Below are positions 36,013 to 43,461 of a stretch of 64,000 nt of DNA, piece by piece. The DNA is from Chryseobacterium sp. BLS98. Its GTDB lineage: Bacteria > Bacteroidota > Bacteroidia > Flavobacteriales > Weeksellaceae. Location of the stretch: NCBI RefSeq assembly GCF_001045445.1, contig NZ_LFNF01000003.1, forward strand, positions 186,001 through 250,000. The letters are read 5' to 3'. A program made the position numbers and the translations under genes. Every line of letters starts with the position of its first letter. Positions within the stretch are counted from its first letter, which is position 1. The notes below the pieces were generated by a model. That model had not been told where the DNA came from and did not search any database. It saw only the letters and a program-made list of their open reading frames with translations.

Positions 36013-36483
36013 ATGAACTATCAACTGGACGAAATAGACAAGAAAATTCTTGATTTCTTAGTCGAAAACACAAGAATGCCTTTTACTGAAATTGCAAAGC
36101 AGATGGATGTTTCTGCTGGAACAATTCACGTAAGAGTGAAAAAAATGGAGGATGCAGGTATTATTTTGGGATCATCTCTTAATATCGATTATGGTAAGCT
36201 GGACTATCACTTTACAGCTTTCATTGGAATCCTTTTGACAAAATCCAACCGTACTCAGGAAGTGCTTAAAGAGCTATCTACACTTCCAAACGTAATCGAA
36301 GCAAGCGTTATTTCCGGGAAATATAATATTTTCTGTAAAGTAAGAGCGAAGAATACGGATGATGCGAAGAGAATTATTTATCAGATAGACGATATTCAAG
36401 ATGTAATGAGAACCGAAAGTATGATCTCTATGGAAGAGTACTTGAGCGACAAAAACAGATTGATCAACGCTATTTCTATATAA
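36013..36483 (+). CDS. Lrp/AsnC family transcriptional regulator
   Basis: A 156-residue feast/famine regulator. The N-terminal winged helix-turn-helix (KILDFLVENTRMPFTEIAK, then VSAGTIHVRVKKM) binds DNA; the C-terminal RAM domain (FTAFIGILLTKSNR, VIEASVISGKYNIFCKV) forms oligomers and binds amino acids. Targets are not apparent; the neighbours are unrelated. A strong hairpin follows its stop. Confidence 0.93.
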   Translation: MNYQLDEIDKKILDFLVENTRMPFTEIAKQMDVSAGTIHVRVKKMEDAGIILGSSLNIDYGKLDYHFTAFIGILLTKSNRTQEVLKELSTLPNVIEASVISGKYNIFCKVRAKNTDDAKRIIYQIDDIQDVMRTESMISMEEYLSDKNRLINAISI

Positions 36484-36509
36484 TTCAAATTTTAAACGAA
36501 GATTATATT

Positions 36510-36548
36510 AAAGAACTTATGAATTTACTCATAAGTTCTTTATTTTTG
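36510..36548 (+). terminator. Terminator of the Lrp gene, overlapping the next promoter
   Basis: A perfect 13-bp stem AAAGAACTTATGA / TCATAAGTTCTTT with a six-base loop. The T-tract that follows is itself the -7 box of the next gene. Confidence 0.85.
36541..36548 (+). promoter_or_regulatory. -7 box TATTTTTG in a terminator tail
   Basis: Exact TAnnTTTG five bases before the ATG at 36554. Transcription would start at or within the start codon, giving a leaderless mRNA, and the box is built from the terminator's T run. Confidence 0.5.
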
Positions 36549-36553
36549 CACCT

Positions 36554-36931
36554 ATGGAAGAATACAGTTATTTTGACGAGGATCCAAAGAAGGGATGGGG
36601 CTTTATTTTAGCATTTGCATCACTGATGCTTTTCACCATTATGGGGCTGGGAATTGATATTGATGAATATCTTCAGCATGAATTTCTACAGATCCCGAGG
36701 TGGTATTTCTTCGTTATTTTTTCCATTGATGCCCTGATGATCATCGGGCTGGTCCTGATGTTTTTCTACAGAAAAATAGGAATCTTTATGTTTCCGGCAT
36801 TACTCGTTCTGCATTTCTTTATGCACAATTATTATCTGTCTACATTCCTGTATACTGATGTAACGAATCTTTTCCTGTTTACAGGTTTTGGGATGCTGGC
36901 CATTATTCCGAAATGGAAGTTTTTCAGGTAA
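36554..36931 (+). CDS. Small integral membrane protein
   Basis: A 125-residue protein with four predicted membrane helices (FILAFASLMLFTIMGLG, WYFFVIFSIDALMIIGLVL, IFMFPALLVLHFFMH, LFLFTGFGMLAIIP) after an acidic EEYSYFDEDPKKG start. Function unknown; small four-helix proteins of this kind are common in Flavobacteriia. It converges with the grasp-with-spasm cluster. Confidence 0.75.
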   Translation: MEEYSYFDEDPKKGWGFILAFASLMLFTIMGLGIDIDEYLQHEFLQIPRWYFFVIFSIDALMIIGLVLMFFYRKIGIFMFPALLVLHFFMHNYYLSTFLYTDVTNLFLFTGFGMLAIIPKWKFFR

Positions 36932-36959
36932 ATCTTCTAGAATTATTTCTTATAAAGGC

Positions 36960-38009
36960 TTAGTGCTTTTGTTTTAAAGGATGGTTACTTCCTGCTTCCC
37001 ATTTTCCGGAGTACGGATCATAACCACACTTCAACGGTTTGGAAATATCCAGTCCCTCACTGTTTTTATGGCTGCTTTCTGTAAAAGCCCGGCAGTCTGT
37101 GCAGATATATCTGAACTCACAGTCGCGGCAGGCTTCTACTTTATCCTTGGTGAGATTCCAGTATTTTCTGAATCCAGGTTTTGCCATGGCATTTTCAAGG
37201 CTTTCATAATTGATATTGCCAAAACTCTCAGCCATTAAAGGACAGTTTTTGATATTGCCGTTTACATCTATCCCTATTTTTTTGTGCAGGCAGGAATTAT
37301 GATGGAGAGCTTCTGAAACTTTCTGGGAATTGGTATTGAAATACTTTAGATTTACTTTTCCGCAGGACGAAATTTTCAGATCTTCAGAACTGAACTGCAC
37401 ATGAAATCTGAAAATATCCCTGGATTTAAAAGGAGCTTTGGCACAGCCATAAAATACCAGTCCGTAAATTCTCTTTGCAGTTTGATTAAGATAATGAATA
37501 AAGTTTTCATCTACCGCATCGTGGTAAGGCGAAAATATTTCAATACCGTTTAAAACAGAGCCTGCAAATTGTAATTCAATCTCCTGAAAACCACTAAGGG
37601 AAAGTTTTTCATGGGAGTAAATAACAAGATGTTTTACCCCAAGATTTTCCACAGACTGTTTTATAGTTCCTAAAACCGAAAGATTATTAATCTCAATGAA
37701 AATATTAGAAATTTTATTTGGTTCATTATATTCATTGGAGATTGACGGGAAATTCCTGTCCCAGTCTCCTTCTGAGATAAAACCATATTCTTTTTCGAGC
37801 AGCAGTTCAATATATTCATAGATGAATTTCCGGGATTCTGCATTGTAATTTTCCAGGATATTTTCAATGGATTTTTGGCTCAATTCTTCTATAACATCAT
37901 AAAATTCTAAAGAATATAATTCTGAAACATTCCTCTGAAGATCGGAGATCAGGATGCGGCTGGCTCCTTTGGTAACCATGATATTGCTGAACAGATTAAA
38001 ATAAGTCAT
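36960..38009 (-). CDS. gwsS: Grasp-with-spasm system SPASM-domain peptide maturase
   Basis: A 349-residue protein, the last gene of the peptide cluster. The C-terminus has the SPASM iron-sulfur pattern: Cys at 240, 256, 294, 297, 303, 306 and 328, with the CRDCEFRYICTDCRAF block. The first 188 residues contain no cysteine, so the radical-SAM CxxxCxxC motif is missing, as I remember for this family. The name rests on that layout and on the ATP-grasp partner. Expected role: modification or binding of the cluster's peptide. It starts inside the stop of the 60-residue gene (ATGA overlap), so both are made from one mRNA. The gene symbol follows the system name. Confidence 0.85.
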   Translation of the reverse strand: MTYFNLFSNIMVTKGASRILISDLQRNVSELYSLEFYDVIEELSQKSIENILENYNAESRKFIYEYIELLLEKEYGFISEGDWDRNFPSISNEYNEPNKISNIFIEINNLSVLGTIKQSVENLGVKHLVIYSHEKLSLSGFQEIELQFAGSVLNGIEIFSPYHDAVDENFIHYLNQTAKRIYGLVFYGCAKAPFKSRDIFRFHVQFSSEDLKISSCGKVNLKYFNTNSQKVSEALHHNSCLHKKIGIDVNGNIKNCPLMAESFGNINYESLENAMAKPGFRKYWNLTKDKVEACRDCEFRYICTDCRAFTESSHKNSEGLDISKPLKCGYDPYSGKWEAGSNHPLKQKH

Positions 38010-38188
38010 AGGAGTTTTGTAAGCTGTTTTAACGGTTTTTCCCTCACATGATATTCAGTCTGGTATTTTTCGGAGGGTACAAAATATACCATGCTGCTAT
38101 GGATTTTACTTACGTTTTTTGTTTTAAAGATTTCAATGTATTTAAATGTAAGTGGAAGTTTGTTTTTTTCGTTATACAGTTTTTTCAT
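38006..38188 (-). CDS. 60-residue protein embedded in the grasp-with-spasm operon
   Basis: A small basic protein (KKLYNEKNKLPLTFKYIEIF at the start, PLKQLTKLL at the end), no signal peptide or membrane helix. Both ends overlap its neighbours by four bases (ATGA), downstream of the ATP-grasp gene and upstream of the SPASM gene, which strongly supports real translation. No family recognised. Possible roles are a peptide-binding helper or a scaffold between the two enzymes; neither is shown. Confidence 0.65.
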   Translation of the reverse strand: MKKLYNEKNKLPLTFKYIEIFKTKNVSKIHSSMVYFVPSEKYQTEYHVREKPLKQLTKLL

Positions 38189-39090
38189 AGATATTCAGCG
38201 ATCTTTTGTTCAAGTGAATAATTGCATGTATGGGACATTCCCAGAAATTGCCCGATCGGGTTGATTTCCAGGAAATAATATTGGTCTCCTTTCTTTATAA
38301 AATCAAGTGATCCGCAGTTCAGGTCAAAACATTCCATTAGTTGATGTATTTTTTCCTCAAGATGGTATGGAAGGGTATATGGGACGTTTCGGTTAGGATT
38401 CGTTTTATTGTATTTTCTGAAATCTATTTTGGTTTGTTCATCCTTCTGGGAAAATATAGCCATCGACCAGCATTGGCCGTTTAAGTAAAAAGTCCTTATC
38501 TCGAAATCCTTTTCAATCTTTTTCTGGAAGAAGGTAATGAAGAAATCTCCTTCTTCATGTTCATCAACCACCGATGTATACATAAAACCGCCTGAGTTTT
38601 TCCTGATCTCTTCCAGCATTACATTTCCGTTGATGGTTTTTATAACAGTATTTCCGAGGTCTACATCATGGGTATTTTCTGCCAGATAATATTCAGGAAC
38701 ATCAAACCCGAGTTCTTTTGCTTTGTCAAGCACCAGAAGTTTATTAATATGGGCATTACTTTCCTTGTTGATATGCCTTTTGGACGCAAGTGTTTTTCTT
38801 ACATAGTCTTCAAGCCAGTGCTGGGTTTCATTCATGTTCTGGTTAATGGCGGTGTGGTTGTATTTTAGGCGTTTAAAAGTTAACCCGCCTCTTCTGAACC
38901 AGACACTTTTTATTTCATCAAGAAAAAAAATACTGCGGGAGCTTTGCAGTAAAATTCTTTTTTGTTGGACCTTTATTTCAAACACTTCATCTTCATGCAC
39001 ACGGATGAATTTCTTTCCCATTGAGATCAGCTCTTTTATCACTTCTGTGGTCGTAATTTCATTATTTTGAGAGATAATCAGTATCATCAT
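38185..39090 (-). CDS. gwsG: Grasp-with-spasm system ATP-grasp peptide ligase
   Basis: A 301-residue ATP-grasp ligase of the microviridin-ligase-like (graspetide) type. Visible are the VWFRRGG motif near residue 63, the ATP-binding TVIKTINGNVMLEEIRKN region, and the magnesium-binding end SLDFIKKGDQYYFLEINPIGQF. Such enzymes phosphorylate Asp/Glu side chains and join them to Ser/Thr (esters) or Lys (amides) within a precursor. Its start overlaps the lipoprotein stop by one base (TAATG), and its stop overlaps the next gene. Confidence 0.88.
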   Translation of the reverse strand: MMILIISQNNEITTTEVIKELISMGKKFIRVHEDEVFEIKVQQKRILLQSSRSIFFLDEIKSVWFRRGGLTFKRLKYNHTAINQNMNETQHWLEDYVRKTLASKRHINKESNAHINKLLVLDKAKELGFDVPEYYLAENTHDVDLGNTVIKTINGNVMLEEIRKNSGGFMYTSVVDEHEEGDFFITFFQKKIEKDFEIRTFYLNGQCWSMAIFSQKDEQTKIDFRKYNKTNPNRNVPYTLPYHLEEKIHQLMECFDLNCGSLDFIKKGDQYYFLEINPIGQFLGMSHTCNYSLEQKIAEYL

Positions 39091-39983
39091 TAATGGTTAT
39101 TTATTTTTCTCTGAAAGTCTTTTGTCATCTTTGAAGACAGTTTTAATGAAGGAAAGCCTACCGCTCTCCGGTTGTGGTCTATCCTTGCAGAATCTGTAGC
39201 ATTAAAATTCACATCATAATGTGAGAATATGCCGTAAACAGGCTCCAGATTATGAATGTACTGGTATTTGTCAACCATTTCTATATAATCTCTTGGTGTA
39301 CATTCACCGGATTTTATATATTCCATTAACTTTGTCTTGAAGTACTCATAATGTACCGTTCCCGCCATATGATTAAGAAGGGTTCCCATAGGCATGAATT
39401 GTTCGTTATTTCCATTTAGCCCTATTTTTTGTTTTGAGGGAAAACCATATTTTTTGAACGTCCAGATCAGTAACTCTGCATTTTTCCTGTCATTAATGAC
39501 GACTTCCGGACCTACGCGTTTGTTTTGCTGGTCTCGTTCAAAAGCAATACTGAAAGAATCTATCAATGTTTTATTTAAGCTTCTTTTCCATTGAAGGACT
39601 TTTTGCTCAACAGTAATGCTATCAATTCCATATTTTTTGTAGAGCTGGAAAAAATCCCGGTCCTCTCTTTTGTATTTCCAGTTAGGGGCCGATTGTGCTA
39701 TGAGCTTATCCAGACTTTTTATGCCTCCAAATTTTTTATGGAAGCGTTCTGCGTACCTGATGTAGGTTTCGTATTCTTCCAGCCTTTCATTCTGTACAGG
39801 AGGATATTTCCTGAACAGCTTTCTGTACTGCCTGATGGTGGCTAAGGTATCTTTATCGATTCTATGGGCGCTGTCAATGGCATATACTCTATGATAATAG
39901 TCAATATAGTTCAACTCTTTACTTTTGCATGAAAAGAGAAATAAAATAATCAGTAGGGTAAAAAATAGTTTTCTATCATTCAT
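39090..39983 (-). CDS. Lipoprotein of the grasp-with-spasm operon
   Basis: The frame is open from 40043, but that extension runs into the precursor gene; the ATG at 39983 (or 39989) gives a proper lipoprotein signal (LFFTLLIILFLFSC). The roughly 297-residue product is mostly helical, with a charged first half (HRIDKDTLATIRQYRKLF) and a LLNHMAGTVHYEYF segment. No family recognised. Because its stop codon overlaps the ATP-grasp start, it belongs to the operon; a role in export, processing or self-protection is possible but unproven. Confidence 0.68.
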   Translation of the reverse strand: MNDRKLFFTLLIILFLFSCKSKELNYIDYYHRVYAIDSAHRIDKDTLATIRQYRKLFRKYPPVQNERLEEYETYIRYAERFHKKFGGIKSLDKLIAQSAPNWKYKREDRDFFQLYKKYGIDSITVEQKVLQWKRSLNKTLIDSFSIAFERDQQNKRVGPEVVINDRKNAELLIWTFKKYGFPSKQKIGLNGNNEQFMPMGTLLNHMAGTVHYEYFKTKLMEYIKSGECTPRDYIEMVDKYQYIHNLEPVYGIFSHYDVNFNATDSARIDHNRRAVGFPSLKLSSKMTKDFQRKINNH

Positions 39984-40002
39984 CGACATAGAATTTATTA
40001 TA

Positions 40003-40029
40003 AAAACAGAGGGGGAAAATTCCCCCTCT
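40003..40029 (-). terminator. Attenuator-like hairpin after the precursor gene
   Basis: On the minus strand, AGAGGGGGAA / TTCCCCCTCT form a perfect 10-bp stem seven bases after the precursor stop, followed by GTTTTTATAA. It stands between the precursor and the enzyme genes, so it would let most transcripts end after the precursor. Confidence 0.75.
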
Positions 40030-40035
40030 CTCATA

Positions 40036-40281
40036 TTAGTCAACAGTTATTGTTGCTACCAAAACCCCGTCATTGTACATCTGCGTATCACCAGTATTTC
40101 CTGCATTACCATTAGGAGCTGTTTCTGCTGTAGTTCTAGTATTAGATTCAGCTAATCTTCCTCCAACAATATTAGCCGGATTATTCATCTTTTTGTTTTC
40201 TAATGAAGAAAAGTCTTTCTTCATTCCTTGAAGCTTTTTCATAATTTGATTACTTTTTTGTTTAAAAATCTTTGTTGTCAT
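40036..40281 (-). CDS. Grasp-with-spasm precursor peptide
   Basis: An 81-residue peptide at the head of the cluster. The Lys-rich leader (residues 1-41) ends in NPANIVGG, the double-Gly boundary of Bacteroidota natural-product precursors; ATGs at residues 14 and 20 are alternative starts. The predicted 40-residue core (42-81) has eight Thr, one Ser and five acidic residues (E45, E53, D65, D71, D81), fits ester formation by the ATP-grasp enzyme, and has no Cys and no Lys. A minus-strand -7 box lies about 95 bases upstream. Confidence 0.8.
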   Translation of the reverse strand: MTTKIFKQKSNQIMKKLQGMKKDFSSLENKKMNNPANIVGGRLAESNTRTTAETAPNGNAGNTGDTQMYNDGVLVATITVD

Positions 40282-40375
40282 ATAAACCCTGACATGGGTT
40301 TGCTTGATTCTTTATTCTATCCCATACTGTACACTTATAAGTAGAATATCGAAACTTAATCAACGTTGATGGTTT

Positions 40376-40411
40376 CAAAACTATAAATAATTACATCACT
40401 TTGAAGTGATA
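40376..40411 (-). promoter_or_regulatory. Promoter and possible operator of the grasp-with-spasm operon
   Basis: CAAAACTA at 40376-40383 is TAGTTTTG (TAnnTTTG) on the minus strand, giving a leader of about 90 bases. A dyad ATCACTT-TG-AAGTGAT (40395-40410) covers the expected -33 region and could be a binding site. The palindrome CAACGTTG lies just downstream at 40361-40368. Confidence 0.45.
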
Positions 40412-40831
40412 AAATATGCGATTATTTTGAAACTTTTTTTGGCTTTTGTATCGGTTTGTACAGGAAAATGAAGGTTTAATTTAAACAAGATCAGTTTAGA
40501 AAGTGTAGAAAAATATTCCTTCGTATAAAGTAAAATATCAACTAAAAATGCAATACAATATAAAATTTCTATTGTACAACAAGATTTAACTCAAAATTCA
40601 AGGCAGCTGAAAGTATCGATTATATCTTTATTTCCTGGTTATTTTGTAATATGTATGAAATTTTAAATTACAATGCAAAAAATGTAATAAAGGAAAAAAA
40701 TGTACAAATCACTAAAACTCCATTCACCTTAAAAAGTAGAGTTTAGATAATTTTTTCAAAAAAAAAGAAAATATCAGAAGTTTTAAATCTGGGGTTCTAT
40801 AAAAATGGTTTCAAGTAGTACTGCGAAAATT
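40412..40831. other. Gene-free AT-rich region upstream of the peptide cluster
   Basis: No credible open frame or RNA gene seen; strongly A/T-rich. It separates the peptide cluster from the repeat and terminator of the transketolase unit. Confidence 0.45.
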
Positions 40832-40876
40832 CCCCTCCTCCGGAGGGGTGGCAAATCGAAGATTTGACAGGGTGGT
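40832..40876. repeat. REP-like double hairpin element
   Basis: Two adjacent hairpins: CCCCTCC-TCC-GGAGGGG and CAAATC-GAA-GATTTG, then CAGGGTGGT. I recall similar GGAGGGGTGGC-type elements scattered in Chryseobacterium genomes; only one copy lies in this window. Confidence 0.55.
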
Positions 40877-40910
40877 AAAAAAAGCTTGGGCTGGTTCAAA
40901 GAACCAGCCC
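40877..40910 (-). terminator. Terminator of the transketolase operon
   Basis: Perfect 10-bp stem GGGCTGGTTC / GAACCAGCCC with a three-base loop; on the minus strand it is followed after four bases by a run of T. Confidence 0.88.
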
Positions 40911-40933
40911 GAGCCTATATCATAAAGCGTTTT

Positions 40934-41881
40934 CTAGTTCGCTAAAATTCTCTTCACAGCCTCTTTTACAGCAGCTGCATCTATCTTATATTTCTTCATC
41001 AGTTCCGCAGGGGTAGCAGATTCCCCGAAAGTATCGTTTACTGCTACAAATTCCTGTCTTGTAGGTCTCTTTCTTGCAAGCATTCCTGCAATAGATTCAC
41101 CTAAACCGCCAAGATAGTTGTGCTCTTCAGCAGTAACAATCTTACCTGTTTTTTCAACAGATTTAAGGATGATTTCTTCATCCAGAGGCTTGATGGTGTG
41201 GATATTGATCACCTCACAGGAAATTCCTTCTTTTTCAAGCTCGTCAGCTGCTACAAGAGATTCCCATACAAGGTGTCCTGTGGCAACAATCGTTACATCG
41301 GTACCTTCCTGAAGAAGAATTCCTTTTCCGATCTCGAAAGGCATATCTTCCGGGATGAATACAGGAACGGTAGGTCTACCGAATCTTAAATATACAGGAC
41401 CTTCATGATCAGCAATAGCAAGGGTAGCTGCTTTAGTCTGGTTGTAGTCACATGGGTTGATTACCGTCATGCCCGGAAGCATTTTCATCATACCGATATC
41501 TTCCAGAACCTGGTGGGTAGCTCCGTCTTCACCTAAAGTAAGGCCGGCGTGAGAGGCACAGATCTTTACATTTTTCCCTGAATAGGCAATAGACTGACGG
41601 ATCTGGTCATACACTCTTGAAGTAGAGAAATTGGCGAAAGTTCCTGTAAAAGGAATTTTCCCTGTGATGCTTAAACCTGCAGCAATTCCCATCATATTCG
41701 CTTCTGCAATACCGATCTGAAAGAATCTTTCCGGAGCTTTTTCGATGAATTTTTCCATTTTCAAAGAACCGATAAGATCTGCGCAAAGTGCTACTACATT
41801 AGGATTTTTATCTGCAAGTTCTGCTAATCCGGCTCCGAATCCTGAACGTGTATCCTTTTTTTCTGTATATGTATATTTCAT
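40934..41881 (-). CDS. Transketolase, C-terminal subunit
   Basis: A 315-residue protein holding the pyrimidine-binding and C-terminal domains of transketolase. The domain starts at [20 protein letters not shown], has the pyrimidine-side Glu region ([18 protein letters not shown]), and ends with the ferredoxin-like domain ([19 protein letters not shown]). It pairs with the N-terminal subunit encoded 62 bases upstream to transfer two-carbon units in the pentose phosphate pathway. Splitting of transketolase into two genes is usual in this phylum. Confidence 0.92.
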   Translation of the reverse strand: MKYTYTEKKDTRSGFGAGLAELADKNPNVVALCADLIGSLKMEKFIEKAPERFFQIGIAEANMMGIAAGLSITGKIPFTGTFANFSTSRVYDQIRQSIAYSGKNVKICASHAGLTLGEDGATHQVLEDIGMMKMLPGMTVINPCDYNQTKAATLAIADHEGPVYLRFGRPTVPVFIPEDMPFEIGKGILLQEGTDVTIVATGHLVWESLVAADELEKEGISCEVINIHTIKPLDEEIILKSVEKTGKIVTAEEHNYLGGLGESIAGMLARKRPTRQEFVAVNDTFGESATPAELMKKYKIDAAAVKEAVKRILAN

Positions 41882-41942
41882 TATTAACTTAAAGATTTAA
41901 AAGATTTTAAAATTACTGATTACCAATACTGATTACTCATCA

Positions 41943-42794
41943 TTAATAGTCAGCAGGAGCTTCCAGATATAATTGTTTGAATGCTGTTTCAAGCTGCTCA
42001 TCATTTGGAGCTTTTCCGTGCCATGCGTGGGATCCCATCATATAATCTACACCGTAACCCATTTCCGTATGAAGTAGGATTACTACAGGCTTTCCTTTTC
42101 CAGTTTCAGTTTTTGCCTTCTCCAGGATGGCAATAACAGCTTCAAGGTCGTTACCGTTTTTCTCTTCTAAAACAGTCCATCCGAATGCTTCAAGTTTAGC
42201 ATGTAAATTCCCTAAGCTCAATACATCATCAGTATCTCCATCAATCTGGCGTCCGTTATAGTCGATTGTTGAAATGATATTGTCAACTTTCTTACCGGCA
42301 GCATACATAAATGCTTCCCAAACCTGACCTTCCTGAAGTTCACCGTCCCCGTGAAGCGTATAAACTAGAGACTTGTCGCCATCCAGTTTTTTACCTTGAG
42401 CTACCCCAAGTGCTACAGAAAGTCCTTGTCCCAGAGATCCTGAAGCGATTCTGATTCCCGGAAGACCTTCGTGTGTCGTTGGGTGTCCCTGAAGTCTTGA
42501 ATCCAGTTTTCTGAACGTTTTCAGCTCTTCTACCGGAAAGAAATTAAATCTCGCTAAAGTAGAGTAGTAAACCGGCGAAATATGTCCGTTTGAAAGATAA
42601 AAATGGTCTTCATTTTTGCCCTCCATGGTGAAAGGAAGGTTATAGTTCATTACTTTTCCGTAAAGTGCCGTAAAGAATTCTGTACAGCCCAAGCTTCCGC
42701 CCGGATGTCCTGAATTTACAGCATGGACCATTCTTAAAATGTCTCTTCTGATTTGTGTAGTAAGAGATTTCAGCTCTTCGATACTTTTACTCAT
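41943..42794 (-). CDS. Transketolase, N-terminal subunit
   Basis: A 283-residue protein with the thiamine-diphosphate-binding domain. The conserved HPGGSLG near the start, GSLGQGLSVALG, and the metal-binding HGDGELQEGQVWEAF motif (GDG then N-type region) are all visible. It makes a functional transketolase together with the C-terminal subunit. A near-consensus -7 box (TAAATTCG) lies upstream. Confidence 0.92.
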   Translation of the reverse strand: MSKSIEELKSLTTQIRRDILRMVHAVNSGHPGGSLGCTEFFTALYGKVMNYNLPFTMEGKNEDHFYLSNGHISPVYYSTLARFNFFPVEELKTFRKLDSRLQGHPTTHEGLPGIRIASGSLGQGLSVALGVAQGKKLDGDKSLVYTLHGDGELQEGQVWEAFMYAAGKKVDNIISTIDYNGRQIDGDTDDVLSLGNLHAKLEAFGWTVLEEKNGNDLEAVIAILEKAKTETGKGKPVVILLHTEMGYGVDYMMGSHAWHGKAPNDEQLETAFKQLYLEAPADY

Positions 42795-42903
42795 TATATC
42801 TGATTTATTTGCACGCGAATTTACAATTTTTTAACGGCTTATGGAAATGTAAAAATCCGGATTATCGATCCGGATTTAGAATTATTTAATGAAAATGCTG
42901 ATT

Positions 42904-43422
42904 TTAACAACCTTCGTTCAGGTATACTGAAATTTCCGTAATAATATTGTTGATGAATTTAAATGAAAGCTGGGTTCCGGCATCAAGATCTTCCAGCGTG
43001 AAATATCCTGTATCTTTAAGACGCTTTTCACCCTTTTCATCCCAGGCCGGGTGAACAGTGAAACTTGGATGATTTCTATAGGCATTAATCAGATCATCTT
43101 TGGTATTTCCGATTCCGATACCGCTTTTGGTTTTGAATTTTTTACTGGTAGTAGTTAATCCCATAACGCTTGCCACATTGGGTTTTGCTTCGCTTATATA
43201 GCTTTCATAAAGATCGATCTGGATGAGTTCACCGTTGTATTTAATGTTGTTTTTAATGGTTCCGTCCGTTATCTTCAGTTTTGTGCCTGCTACCTTTTCA
43301 GCTTCCGCTCTTTCCATAAAGATCTTGTAAGGTCCGATTCTCAGGGTAGAAACCTCAAAATCCTGCGCATTCATAAAACTGAATGCCAAAATGAATACGA
43401 AAAGTGAAATAATTTTTTTCAT
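42904..43422 (-). CDS. Secreted protein of unknown function
   Basis: A 172-residue exported protein with a clear signal peptide (KKIISLFVFILAFSFMNAQ). The mature part is a single beta-rich domain (LRIGPYKIFMERAEAEKVAG; IGIGNTKDDLINAYRNHPSF), with a closing Cys (EGC). The IGNTKDDLINAY segment resembles repeat units in SmpA/PepSY-like small domains, but not enough to assign. Confidence 0.65.
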   Translation of the reverse strand: MKKIISLFVFILAFSFMNAQDFEVSTLRIGPYKIFMERAEAEKVAGTKLKITDGTIKNNIKYNGELIQIDLYESYISEAKPNVASVMGLTTTSKKFKTKSGIGIGNTKDDLINAYRNHPSFTVHPAWDEKGEKRLKDTGYFTLEDLDAGTQLSFKFINNIITEISVYLNEGC

Positions 43423-43461
43423 GGTTAATAATATAGGTCTTGAATTGAATTTGTTTGAGTA

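Noticed and set aside
36960..38009. Radical-SAM enzyme making sactionine bridges
   Set aside because: No CxxxCxxC motif in the enzyme and no Cys in the predicted core peptide.
39990..40043. Extension of the cluster lipoprotein into the precursor gene
   Set aside because: It runs through the hairpin and destroys the lipoprotein signal.
40934..42794. Broken transketolase gene
   Set aside because: The two halves are complete domains with own starts; split transketolase is usual in this phylum.
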